From Amycolatopsis circi (GTDB lineage: Bacteria > Actinomycetota > Actinomycetes > Mycobacteriales > Pseudonocardiaceae), in assembly GCF_003385235.1 (NCBI RefSeq), contig NZ_PQIA01000023.1, positions 62,001 to 126,000 of the forward strand: a stretch of DNA of 64,000 nt, read 5' to 3'. The notes below the pieces were generated by a model. That model was not told where the DNA came from, did no database searches, and saw nothing but the letters and a program-made list of their open reading frames with translations. This document shows positions 1 through 6,910 of the stretch, piece after piece. The position numbers were made by a program, and so were the translations under genes. Numbering within the stretch: the first letter of the stretch is position 1; every line of letters begins with the position of its first letter.

Positions 1-456
1 GACCTGAAAACGGACACCATCGTGCTGTCCGCCGCCACCGACGCCGCGTCGATCGCCGCCGCGATCCGCGCGGGCGCGCTGAATTACCTGATCAAACCGT
101 TCACGACGCGGCAATTGTCGGAACGGCTCACGTCGTACGCCCGCTATCGCAGCCTGGTCGCCACCGAGCGTCCACTTTCCCAGGACGATGTCGACCGAGC
201 CTTCCGCGCCCTGCACGACCAGGACCGCGCCGCGACGCCGAAGGGCCAGTCAAGCGCGACGGCACGCCTGGTGTCGGAGCGGCTGCGCGGTTCGCCGACA
301 CCGCTGTCAGCCGCCGAAGTCGCCCGCGAACTCGGCATGGCCCGTGCCACCGCGCAGCGATACCTCACCGCACTAGCTGAATCCGGAGCGGTGGAAATGC
401 GGCTCCGCTACGGCGCGACCGGGCGCCCAGAGCACGAATACGACTGGATCGGCTGA
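1..456 (+). CDS. Response regulator, CitB/DcuR type, C-terminal part
   Basis: This is the tail of a two-component response regulator; the gene begins before the window and 151 residues are visible. The end of the receiver domain is present, with the conserved Lys-Pro at residues 32-33 (IKPF) after an Ala-rich helix. A linker leads to a winged helix-turn-helix at about residues 85-151 that ends in the GRPEHEY signature typical of CitT/DcuR/DpiA regulators, which usually control uptake of C4-dicarboxylates or citrate. The partner kinase would lie upstream. The stop is followed after 7 bases by a strong palindrome. Family assignment is firm; the ligand is unknown. Confidence 0.85.
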   Translation, partial: DLKTDTIVLSAATDAASIAAAIRAGALNYLIKPFTTRQLSERLTSYARYRSLVATERPLSQDDVDRAFRALHDQDRAATPKGQSSATARLVSERLRGSPTPLSAAEVARELGMARATAQRYLTALAESGAVEMRLRYGATGRPEHEYDWIG

Positions 457-463
457 CGCCGTC

Positions 464-503
464 GTGAGTGTTTATGCCGGTTAGAACCGGCATAAACACT
501 CAC
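464..503. terminator. Perfect 19-bp palindrome, bidirectional terminator-like
   Basis: Arms 464-482 and 485-503 are exact reverse complements with a 2-base loop (AG). It sits between the response regulator and the convergent gene at 514-1170, where a terminator for both strands would be expected. There is no T-run. The same palindrome recurs at 48501-48544 with loop CT, that is, in the opposite orientation, so it is also a dispersed repeat. Confidence 0.7.
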
Positions 504-513
504 AAGCCCCCGC

Positions 514-1170
514 TCAGTGCCCGCCAGCCATCCGCTGCGCGGCGTCGAACCACGGCTTCCAGTCGAGGAACTGGTCAATCCCCGCTCGCGCCGGAGTCTT
601 GCTCGGAGCGGTTGAATCGACGTCCGCCCGCGGGTCAGCCTGCTCCGACGCCGCCGGAGCCTCCGTCGCGCGCGGCGTGGCCGGGCGGATCGGGGCGTGC
701 TGCCGCACCGGGCTTTGACGCGAAGGCACCGGGACGTACACCGTGACCGGCGGCGCGGTCTCTGTCACCTGCGGCGTGATCGTCTGCGGGACCGGAACCT
801 GCTGCTCCGCGACGGGAACGCGCTGCTCGGCCTGCGCGACGGTGTCGTCGGAGGACTGGCCGGGAAGCGCTCCAGTGAAGAACCCTCCGGCGAGCCAGCC
901 GAGTCCGACCAGGACCACGGCCACCCCGGCGCCGACCCAGACCCGGGCTCGCCGCCGCGACGCCACCGCGCGCGGGCGTTCCTCGGCGGGCGCACATCCG
1001 GCGATCACCGGGATCTGCTGGGTCGATTCGCAGCTCGTCTCCGGAGCCGCTTCCTCGGGCAGCCGCGGCCCGCGCGGCATGCTCGCGGCGATGATTCCGG
1101 TGCGGTCGACCAGTTCCCCGGAGGCGCGGTCAGCGTGCGCGGCCAATCGGCGCTCGGCAAGGCGCAGCAT
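514..1170 (-). CDS. Single-pass membrane protein, unknown function
   Basis: The 218-residue protein has a charged N-terminal part (1-75), one clear transmembrane helix at about 77-100 preceded by an Arg-rich stretch, and a low-complexity Pro/Val/Ala-rich tail. The topology suggests a cytoplasmic N-terminus and an extracellular tail. The N-terminal segment starting LRLAERRLAAHADRASGEL is reminiscent of proteins linked to anti-sigma factors, but no zinc-binding motif is visible, so I do not assign a function. The gene converges on the response regulator across the palindrome at 464-503. Confidence 0.6.
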   Translation of the reverse strand: MLRLAERRLAAHADRASGELVDRTGIIAASMPRGPRLPEEAAPETSCESTQQIPVIAGCAPAEERPRAVASRRRARVWVGAGVAVVLVGLGWLAGGFFTGALPGQSSDDTVAQAEQRVPVAEQQVPVPQTITPQVTETAPPVTVYVPVPSRQSPVRQHAPIRPATPRATEAPAASEQADPRADVDSTAPSKTPARAGIDQFLDWKPWFDAAQRMAGGH

Positions 1171-1291
1171 CGAGGGCTACCTCCGGGGTGCGGACACACG
1201 AGTGGACTGGCAGCATTCTGCGGCATTTCCGCGAGGTTCGGCGAAAATGCAACTCTATCGAGTGATCAAGAATGCGGACAGTCGCGGCGCG

Positions 1292-2128
1292 TTATCCGTT
1301 CCGTTCGACGCGCTTGAGCCCTTGGCGCGCCAAAATCGCGAGCGGACGCTGGTACGCCGAACCGAGCACGCGCGGGATCGCATCGATCACGTACGCGTCC
1401 GGTCCGATGAGGATCCGCGCGGACCGCCGCCGCACGCCGCGGAGGATCGTTTCGGCCGCTTTCTTCGGTGTGGTAAGGGCGATTTTGTCGAATCCGGCCG
1501 CCGCCTTGGCCTGATCGCCGCCGGTTCCGCCGCGGGCGTTGCGTGCGATGTTGGTCTTGATGCCGCCCGGGTGCACACAGCTGACGCCGACCGGATGCCG
1601 AGCCGCGAGCATTTCTTCGCGCAGTGACTCGGTGAATCCGCGAACGGCGAACTTCGCCGCGTTGTAGGCACTCTGCGTAGGCACTCCGACGAATCCGAAC
1701 ACGCTGGAGATATTGACGACGTAGCCGTCGCCGGAGTCGATGAGGTGCGGCAGGAATGCCTTCGTGCCGTTCACGACGCCACCGAGGTTGACGCCGAGCA
1801 GCCAGTCGAAATCCTCGAACGTCATGTCCTCGACGGTCGCGCCCAGCGCCACCCCGGCGTTGTTGACGACAAGGTTGACCCGGCCGTGCTCCTGCTTTAC
1901 GTCCTCGGCATGCGCGAGGACCGCAGGGCGGTCGGCGACGTCGAGCGAATGGCCCCGCACCTCGGCGCCGCGTTCGCGGACTTCGCGCACGGTGCCGTCG
2001 AGTCCTTCGGCGTCGACATCGGACAGTTCGAGAAGCGCGCCGCGCAACGCGAGTTCGAGCGCCAGCGCCCGGCCGATGCCCGAGCCCGCTCCGGTGATCA
2101 CTGCGACTTTGTTCGAGAAGTCCTTCAT
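1292..2128 (-). CDS. SDR family oxidoreductase
   Basis: A classical short-chain dehydrogenase/reductase of 278 residues. The Rossmann nucleotide-binding motif GAGSGIG is at residues 13-19, NNAG at 89-92, the catalytic Ser at 141/142, and Tyr155-x3-Lys159. Asp37 after the second strand suggests NAD rather than NADP, by family rule. The substrate cannot be read from sequence. The start has a GGGGAG ribosome binding site. The gene is divergent from the protease lipoprotein at 2195, with a small inverted repeat between them. Confidence 0.88.
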   Translation of the reverse strand: MKDFSNKVAVITGAGSGIGRALALELALRGALLELSDVDAEGLDGTVREVRERGAEVRGHSLDVADRPAVLAHAEDVKQEHGRVNLVVNNAGVALGATVEDMTFEDFDWLLGVNLGGVVNGTKAFLPHLIDSGDGYVVNISSVFGFVGVPTQSAYNAAKFAVRGFTESLREEMLAARHPVGVSCVHPGGIKTNIARNARGGTGGDQAKAAAGFDKIALTTPKKAAETILRGVRRRSARILIGPDAYVIDAIPRVLGSAYQRPLAILARQGLKRVERNG

Positions 2129-2154
2129 CGTCTCCCCACTCCGGTCTCACCGTT

Positions 2155-2177
2155 TTCTCGGATACTAGTGACGAGAA
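2155..2177. promoter_or_regulatory. Inverted repeat in a divergent promoter region
   Basis: TTCTCG (2155-2160) and CGAGAA (2172-2177) form a 6-bp dyad with an 11-base spacer between the divergent SDR and protease genes. Size and position fit an operator, but no regulator lies next to it and the arms are short. Confidence 0.3.
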
Positions 2178-2194
2178 CCAGTACAGGAGGTGGC

Positions 2195-2950
2195 ATGCGG
2201 CGCACGGTGATCGGGCTGTTCGCACTGATGAGTGCGAGCGGGACCATCGTGGCATGTGCTGAGCGCGCAGCGGACGAACCGACGGTCGCGCCGTCGCCGG
2301 CCCCGGCGAAGCCGATCCACGCGTCGATCGGCGCACTGTTCGTCGACGGCTCGCATTACTGCACCGCGAGCGTCGTGCACAGCCCGCGCGGGGACGAACT
2401 GCTCACCGCCGCACACTGCATCCACGACGGCGAAGGCGGCGGCTACCTGGCCAATGTCACGTTCGCCCCAGGTTTCCACGACGGCGTGGCACCTTATGGG
2501 TACTGGCAGGTCGGCGGCGAACTGGTCGCACAGGGATGGATCGATTCGTCCGACCCCAACCTAGATGTCGGTTTCGCGACCGCGCGCCAGGAAGGCTCCC
2601 CCGAACCCCTAGAAGCGGTGACCGGAGCCAACCAGCTAGGCACGAACGGCCCCTTCGCCCGCCCAGTGACCGTGGCCGGCTACCCAGACGGCGTCGACGA
2701 GGTCGCCACCTGCGAAACGCACACCCAGCAGCAGGACGAACACCAGGTAAGAGTCGACTGCCCCGGCTTCGCAACCGGCACGAGCGGCAGCCCGCTGGTG
2801 GCAGACCCCTCCCCAGAGACGAAGACCGGCACGGTAGTCGGCGTAATCGGCGGCTACGAAGCAGGCGGGTACACCGACGACGTCTCGTACTCGAGCTACT
2901 TCGACGACCAGATCACCGATCTGTACAACCGAGCAACAACGATGCCGTGA
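2195..2950 (+). CDS. Secreted trypsin-like serine protease, predicted lipoprotein
   Basis: The 251-residue protein starts at an ATG with AGGAGG at 2185-2190. A signal peptide ends in a lipobox (IVAC, Cys21), followed by a Pro/Ala-rich linker and a chymotrypsin-fold domain. The catalytic triad reads His74 (TAAHC), Asp124 (NLDVGFA) and Ser197 (GTSGSP). Ser199 in place of the second Gly of GDSGGP is common in bacterial glutamyl-endopeptidase-like members. It should be anchored on the outer face of the membrane. Substrate unknown. Confidence 0.85.
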   Translation: MRRTVIGLFALMSASGTIVACAERAADEPTVAPSPAPAKPIHASIGALFVDGSHYCTASVVHSPRGDELLTAAHCIHDGEGGGYLANVTFAPGFHDGVAPYGYWQVGGELVAQGWIDSSDPNLDVGFATARQEGSPEPLEAVTGANQLGTNGPFARPVTVAGYPDGVDEVATCETHTQQQDEHQVRVDCPGFATGTSGSPLVADPSPETKTGTVVGVIGGYEAGGYTDDVSYSSYFDDQITDLYNRATTMP

Positions 2951-2963
2951 CATGATGCGGCCC

Positions 2964-3185
2964 ATGAGCACGCGCGACGTCCCGATCACCGGTGAACCGA
3001 TCCGGCTGGGCCAATTCCTGAAACTGGCCGACCTCGCGGACAACGGCTCGCACGCGAAAGACCTGATCGACGCGGAAGAAGTCACGGTAAACGGCGAGGT
3101 AGAAACCCGCCGAGGCCGCCAGTTAGCAGACGGCGACGTAGTCGCGGTCTGCAACGAGAAAGCCCGCGTCTCCCTGGAGCACTGA
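2964..3185 (+). CDS. S4-domain RNA-binding protein
   Basis: A 73-residue stand-alone S4 domain: IRLGQFLKLADLADNG, a Lys/Asp helix, then EEVTVNGEVETRRGRQL and a final hydrophobic strand. Proteins of this YbcJ-like family bind structured RNA, probably ribosomal. The ATG at 2964 gives the family-typical N-terminus; an in-frame ATG at 2952 would add four residues. The gene lies 13 bases after the protease stop and may be co-transcribed with it. Confidence 0.85.
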   Translation: MSTRDVPITGEPIRLGQFLKLADLADNGSHAKDLIDAEEVTVNGEVETRRGRQLADGDVVAVCNEKARVSLEH

Positions 3186-3199
3186 CTCCGGCCCGACGT

Positions 3200-3250
3200 C
3201 CGTGAGGGGAACCCTCACAGACTCAGAGTCCCTCAGGGTTCCCCTCACGG
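3200..3250. terminator. 16-bp inverted repeat after S4 gene
   Basis: Arms 3200-3215 and 3235-3250 pair perfectly around a 19-base loop that itself contains the small palindrome GACTCAGAGTC. The left arm can also fold alone as GTGAGGG-GAA-CCCTCAC. It lies 14 bases after the S4 stop, consistent with termination. No T-run. Confidence 0.5.
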
Positions 3251-3272
3251 CCCTCAAACCCGCGCGAAGCGA

Positions 3273-3350
3273 CCCCCTTCACGGACCGGCATTCCCTCAA
3301 GGGGCCCCTCACGGAACTGGATTCCCTCAAGGAGCCCTTCACGGACCACC
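3273..3350. repeat. 30-bp tandem repeat, two full units plus a partial
   Basis: Units at 3291-3320 and 3321-3350 share ATTCCCTCAAGG and CCTTCACGGA/CCCTCACGGA cores with a few differences; the half unit at 3273-3290 shares the CTTCACGGACCGG end. Too few units and no spacers, so this is not a CRISPR array. Confidence 0.65.
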
Positions 3351-3424
3351 ACCCAACCGCAGCAGACGCACCCAACGATCGAGGCACCCGGCCCTCCCCC
3401 GCACCCCGATACGAAGCCTCCCTG

Positions 3425-3481
3425 CGGTTCGGGGGTGCTTGTCAAGGCATCTTTCCCGCCTTGACAAGCACCCCCGAACCG
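3425..3481. terminator. Perfect 24-bp stem-loop
   Basis: Arms 3425-3448 and 3458-3481 are exact reverse complements around a 9-base loop (ATCTTTCCC). It lies 72 bases after the end of the leftward Ldh-family gene and could terminate transcription from either side. A 24-bp perfect stem is longer than a normal intrinsic terminator and may be a dispersed palindromic element. Confidence 0.55.
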
Positions 3482-3552
3482 TCAGCACAATCAACCTTCG
3501 GGGTGCCCCACGCAACCAAGGGGCGCAAGGTCGCCGCCAGGCGACGAGCCGA

Positions 3553-4494
3553 TCACCCCACGGTAGTCAACGGCGCCCTCCCCAACTTCAACGCCAAAGA
3601 ATCCAACTCCCGCCGCACCGCCCCAGGCAACGGCACCCCCAACGCCCGGCACTGCTCCAAATACTGAGCCTCCCGCCACCCGGGATACCGAACCGGCGTG
3701 CCGCCCTCCCACCCGAGCATGCTCCCGAACACCGCGCTAGCCGCCCGATAGAACCCATCTGCACTACGCAACGTCGTAGGAGCAATCGCAAGCACCAGCA
3801 ACCCAGTGTCGTGCTCATGATCAGCAACCCCGGACAACACCCCGGCCAGCACATCCACCATCAACGCGAACCCAGCGAACTGCGGATTACGAGCAGTGTC
3901 AGCAAGATCAATATCCAGCACAAACTCCGGATAAGCCCCAGCAGGCGCGGCCATCCCCAACGGATGAACCGGCTGATCGGCATACCCGCCGGCAGCCATG
4001 ACAATTCCGATCATCCCGTGCGGCAACGCCTTCGCCGCATGGTGCCCGACCCGCCCAAACGGCCCGACCCCACGCAACGACAGCAGCCCGACGCCGAACC
4101 GCCCAGCCCGCTGCACAGCCCGATCCATCGCATCACCTACCGCCCACAGGCCGGACGCACGCCGATAATCGACAAGCGCCGCAGCCCCGCGGTCCGCGAT
4201 CAGCAACGGCTGCGCACCAGGACTGACGAATCCGCTTTCGATCGCGGGCAAGTGGACGCGAGTCAACTCGCCGACGCCGGTTTCCGGCGAACCAGTCAGA
4301 TCGCCGTGGCACAACGCTTCCGCGGCCGGACGCGCGCGGTCTTCGGGAAAGCCTTGTCCCATCAGGACAACGGAAACGAGCGTGACCAGTTCGTCGGCGG
4401 GAACACGGTGCCAGGCCTGCTCGGGAATCGGGGTGTCGGCGGGAACTTCCGGGACGGGGCGGCTGAGCCGGGGAGCACGCGGTCTGAGGGGCAC
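3553..4494 (-). CDS. Ldh-family (malate/L-lactate dehydrogenase type) oxidoreductase
   Basis: The 313-residue protein resembles the Ldh_2 family (NAD(P)-dependent reduction of 2-oxo acids or cyclic imines), with the family helix-rich N-terminus, the GPFGRVGHHA segment and the PEFVLDIDLAD strand. It is about 30 residues shorter than usual. Where relatives have GVDSHG (catalytic His) this protein reads GSPETG, so the standard acid/base residue seems absent. GTG start; a few bases would separate it from its promoter. It may have changed function or be inactive. Confidence 0.7.
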   Translation of the reverse strand: MPLRPRAPRLSRPVPEVPADTPIPEQAWHRVPADELVTLVSVVLMGQGFPEDRARPAAEALCHGDLTGSPETGVGELTRVHLPAIESGFVSPGAQPLLIADRGAAALVDYRRASGLWAVGDAMDRAVQRAGRFGVGLLSLRGVGPFGRVGHHAAKALPHGMIGIVMAAGGYADQPVHPLGMAAPAGAYPEFVLDIDLADTARNPQFAGFALMVDVLAGVLSGVADHEHDTGLLVLAIAPTTLRSADGFYRAASAVFGSMLGWEGGTPVRYPGWREAQYLEQCRALGVPLPGAVRRELDSLALKLGRAPLTTVG

Positions 4495-4586
4495 TTCATC
4501 AAGGTTGCCGGGCGATCTCGGACCCCGTCAACGAGGTTGGCCCTAGAGTGTGATGCGGTCAGCCGCAGAGACGTACCCTGAAGCAC

Positions 4587-4868
4587 ATGTGCCGAAACAT
4601 CACGACGCTCCGCGGCCTGCAGCCCGCCGCCACCACGGACGAGATCGAAGCCGCGGCACGCCAGTACGTGCGCAAAGTGACCGGGGTGCAGTCCCTTTCG
4701 GACGCGACGCGCGAACCGTTCGAAGCGGCGGTCGCCGAAATCGCCGAGATCACCGCGCGGCTGCTGGAAGAACTCCCGCAACGCCGCCAGCCGCCGGCGA
4801 CCGTGCCGCCGCTGCGCCGCCCGGAAGTCCAGGCGCGGATCGCCCTGCGCGAGGCCAAGAAAGCCTGA
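4587..4868 (+). CDS. DUF2277 domain protein
   Basis: A 93-residue protein matching the small DUF2277 family, beginning MCRNITTLRGLQPAAT with the conserved Cys3 and an acidic/Ala-rich helical body ending in REAKKA. Function unknown; members are widespread in actinobacteria. There is no ribosome binding site, and TACCCT at 4574-4579 stands exactly 7 bases before the ATG, as in a leaderless transcript. It converges with the KTSC gene, 8 bases apart. Confidence 0.82.
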   Translation: MCRNITTLRGLQPAATTDEIEAAARQYVRKVTGVQSLSDATREPFEAAVAEIAEITARLLEELPQRRQPPATVPPLRRPEVQARIALREAKKA

Positions 4869-4876
4869 CGCCGCAA

Positions 4877-5089
4877 TCACTCCACGGCTTGTCCCGGGAA
4901 TCGCGGCTTGATCTCCTGGTTGAGGTAGCGCCCCGGGCTGTCGGCGGCCATCAGCGCGCGGTGCACGCGCGCGGGCACGAGGTGGTAGCGGTAGACGCCG
5001 CCGTTGTGGAACCCGATTTCCAGCACCGACTTCGCGGCGTCGTAGCCGACGTCGCGAATGACGGAAGACTCCACGGGAACCCGGCGCAC
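4877..5089 (-). CDS. KTSC domain protein
   Basis: The conserved part is a 70-residue KTSC domain (VESSVIRDVGYD, a YRYHLVPARVHRALMAADSPGRYLN core). KTSC domains are often found alone or fused to lysyl-tRNA synthetase or RNA-linked proteins; their role is not established. I use the GTG at 5089 because it begins right before the domain; the frame stays open to 5308 but the upstream residues look like random Arg/Gly-rich sequence. Confidence 0.7.
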   Translation of the reverse strand: MRRVPVESSVIRDVGYDAAKSVLEIGFHNGGVYRYHLVPARVHRALMAADSPGRYLNQEIKPRFPGQAVE

Positions 5090-5340
5090 AGCACGGCCAG
5101 GGTACCCGCGCGACCGGCGGATCCAGGCAGCCGAATCCGTCGCGCCGGACCGCGTCTTCGGCCAAGACCGGGCGCGAACCGAGTGCGACAGCCGCCCGGC
5201 TTCGCCGCTTCGGCGTTCACCCGGTCGATCGACAGGCGACCCAGCACCTCCGCTGCTCCGCCGAGGAGAACCGCCGAAGAAAACAGCCCCGGTCTCCCGC
5301 GCGAACACGGAATCCGGGGCCGGACACTCGAGGCGTCAAG

Positions 5341-5393
5341 CGGAAGCGGAGGGATTTGAACCCCCGGTAGGTTTCCCTACGGACGCTTTCAAG
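5341..5393 (-). tRNA. 3' half of host tRNA-Ser(UGA), split by prophage
   Basis: Read on the minus strand this is anticodon loop CTTGAAA (5393-5387), stem GCGTC, the long serine variable arm (GTAGGGAAACCTAC), T-arm GGGGGTTCAAATCCC and acceptor strand CGCTTCC (5348-5342) with discriminator G at 5341; CCA is not encoded. The 5' half is missing here and is found 40 kb away at 45512-45553. GGAAGCG there pairs perfectly with CGCTTCC here, and GACGC with GCGTC. The gene is therefore interrupted exactly in the anticodon loop. Confidence 0.93.
5384..5393. other. attL core
   Basis: CGCTTTCAAG (5384-5393) is shared with 45512-45521. To the left is host tRNA sequence, to the right phage sequence. Ten bases is the whole visible identity, centred on the tRNA anticodon loop. 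Confidence 0.85.
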
Positions 5394-5406
5394 CTGAGCG
5401 GTACTT

Positions 5407-5483
5407 AGCGCTGTGCTCACCTGGCTTTTTGCAGCTTACCAGCGAACGAATGAGGCCCAAGCGAGTGTAGTGCACTTGATCTT
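5407..5483. repeat. Candidate integrase arm-type sites, left arm
   Basis: AGCGCTGTGCTC (5407-5418) and ACTTGATCTT (5474-5483) recur in the same order and orientation near the other end at 45395-45406 and 45425-45434. Paired short repeats flanking the core on both phage arms are what arm-binding sites of a tyrosine integrase look like. The role is inferred. Confidence 0.5.
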
Positions 5484-5486
5484 GAG

Positions 5487-5981
5487 TTATGCCTGCTGGA
5501 ACCCCGGGAGGCTCCGAGCGGCGAACCGTCGAAGCTCTGCGAGGGGACGGCGAGCCCTTCCTCGCGTTCGCTTGCCGATCTCGCGGTACTCCCCGGCAGA
5601 GAGATCGAGCAGCCGGACGTACAGCGTCCGCGCGTCCACGACGAGCTGTTCGGCGATCTCGCCGGCGTTGTCCGACCAGAGCGCCGCGTCGGCAAGATCG
5701 GCAACGGTGATCAGTCGCCGGGCGGCGACGGCGTGTACCTGCCGCTCGAGTCGCGTGTCAAGCCAACTCACGCCGCAGTAGCCGAGGACGTCGTCGCGTC
5801 GTTCGTGGTGGACGATCTCGTGCGCCGTCGTGCACCGCGCCTCGACCTGAGTCAAGATCGGGTTAAGCCGGATCAAGCCACCCCGGTAAGCGCCCCACCC
5901 GGCGACAGCAGCCGACACGATGACCTCGGCTCCGAGCTGCTCGGCATGTCTGTACGGGTCGTAAGCCCGTCCCCACTCCAT
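5487..5981 (-). CDS. ImmA/IrrE-family metallopeptidase
   Basis: A 164-residue protein with the zinc-protease motif HEIVH in the context CTTAHEIVHHERR, typical of ImmA/IrrE enzymes that cleave their cognate phage or element repressor. The ATG at 5981 has GGAGG 8 bases upstream. It follows the repressor gene by 35 bases on the same strand, the usual immR-immA order, so the likely role is inactivation of that repressor during induction. Substrate is inferred from neighbourhood only. Confidence 0.85.
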   Translation of the reverse strand: MEWGRAYDPYRHAEQLGAEVIVSAAVAGWGAYRGGLIRLNPILTQVEARCTTAHEIVHHERRDDVLGYCGVSWLDTRLERQVHAVAARRLITVADLADAALWSDNAGEIAEQLVVDARTLYVRLLDLSAGEYREIGKRTRGRARRPLAELRRFAARSLPGFQQA

Positions 5982-6016
5982 GCGTGTTTCCTCCCCAACA
6001 CGCAAGCGGTGGGAAG

Positions 6017-6484
6017 TCAGGCGCCGGTCTCTGGTCCGGGTTCGTCGGGCCGTTCGGCGTCGCTGAGCCACTCGCGTTCTTGTTGAACTCTCATCGGTTC
6101 TACGTCTGGGCTGTCGGCGACGAGATGGAGAGAGTTACCGGGCGCAAACGTGGGATGTTTCACGGGCGAACGGGGAACTTCCGAGGTAACGCGCTTGAAC
6201 CTGAGGTCGATCTCGTCGAGCAGCTCGCGCACCGAGTAGGCGGCGAGGCCCTGCCTCGACTCCTCCACGGTGAGCAGGCCGGCACCGACGAGCAGGGGCA
6301 CGAGCGGCTCGTCGAGCGCTTCGGCGACAGCTCGCGCGTTGCCGATCGTGGGTGGTGAACCGCGGTTTCGCCAATCCGAGATGCGGCTCTCGGACACGCC
6401 GGCAGCCCGCGACAGGTGCGCCGGTTTCCAGCCGCGCCGGTCGAGTTGCGCCTGTAGGTACGTCCACCACTGCCCGTCAGCCAT
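6017..6484 (-). CDS. XRE-type phage repressor
   Basis: The 155-residue protein has an N-terminal helix-turn-helix at about residues 10-60 (AHLSRAAGVSESRISDWRNRG) and a C-terminal region without an obvious LexA-type protease domain. Position at the left end, divergent from a Cro-like gene and followed by an ImmA-like protease, marks it as the immunity repressor. It likely binds the three 14-bp sites at 6498-6632, one of which lies 14 bases upstream of its own start. Confidence 0.85.
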   Translation of the reverse strand: MADGQWWTYLQAQLDRRGWKPAHLSRAAGVSESRISDWRNRGSPPTIGNARAVAEALDEPLVPLLVGAGLLTVEESRQGLAAYSVRELLDEIDLRFKRVTSEVPRSPVKHPTFAPGNSLHLVADSPDVEPMRVQQEREWLSDAERPDEPGPETGA

Positions 6485-6497
6485 GACGCCATGTTAC

Positions 6498-6632
6498 TTC
6501 CGTGTACGGAACTAGCGGAACCCGACTTGCGTCGTTCGTCCCGATACTTGCGCACACGGAAGCGTTGAAAGTGCGTCCTATCTGCACGTATGGTCGATCT
6601 TCCTAGGGGCCGGGGATCTTCCACACACGGAA
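6498..6632. promoter_or_regulatory. Three 14-bp operator sites between repressor and Cro-like genes
   Basis: Sites TTCCGTGTACGGAA (6498-6511), TTGCGCACACGGAA (6548-6561) and TTCCACACACGGAA (6619-6632) share the dyad TTCC-N6-GGAA, the first being a perfect 6-bp inverted repeat around two bases. They sit in the divergent promoter region, one near each gene start and one between. This is a lambda-like operator layout; regulator identity is inferred. Confidence 0.65.
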
Positions 6633-6649
6633 GCAGAGGGGAACTTTCT

Positions 6650-6910
6650 GTGACATCGCACGTCCGCATCCGACCGGATGCGCTGAGCAAGGTCGCAACC
6701 GCGAAGGGGTTGCGGTCGCGGTACGCATTGGCGAAGGCCCTCGGGGTGAGTCAGTCGACCGTTGGGCGCGTGCTCGACGGCGAGCAGTGGCCGGGAAACG
6801 AGTTCATCGCCGCGACTATTAACGGGCTCGACATCCCGTTCGACACGGTGTTCGAGGTGACCGTCGGCGAGGTCGCCGCGACGAACGAGCACGCGAGCGT
6901 GTCCGGATGA
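6650..6910 (+). CDS. Cro-like helix-turn-helix protein
   Basis: An 86-residue protein with a HTH (RYALAKALGVSQSTVGRVLDG) over most of its length. The GTG at 6650 is chosen because GAGGGG lies 8 bases upstream; the frame is open from 6590 but that would overlap the third operator. It is the first rightward gene, divergent from the repressor and overlapping the exonuclease gene by ATGA, so it heads the early operon. Confidence 0.75.
   Translation: MTSHVRIRPDALSKVATAKGLRSRYALAKALGVSQSTVGRVLDGEQWPGNEFIAATINGLDIPFDTVFEVTVGEVAATNEHASVSG

Larger units (their letters stand above)
3186..3552. other. Intergenic region with hairpins and 30-bp tandem repeat
   Basis: No gene is supported here. It contains a 16-bp inverted repeat (3200-3215 with 3235-3250), a 30-bp tandem repeat (3291-3320 and 3321-3350, with a partial unit from about 3273) and a perfect 24-bp stem-loop (3425-3481). 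It separates the S4 gene from the convergent Ldh-family gene. Confidence 0.7.

Noticed and set aside
3273..3350. Short direct repeats as a CRISPR array
   Set aside because: Units are contiguous with no spacers, only two to three copies, and no cas genes nearby.
3202..4581. 459-residue plus-strand frame across the intergenic hairpins and the Ldh gene
   Set aside because: Composition is Pro/Arg/His-rich with no domain; the opposite strand encodes a recognisable oxidoreductase.
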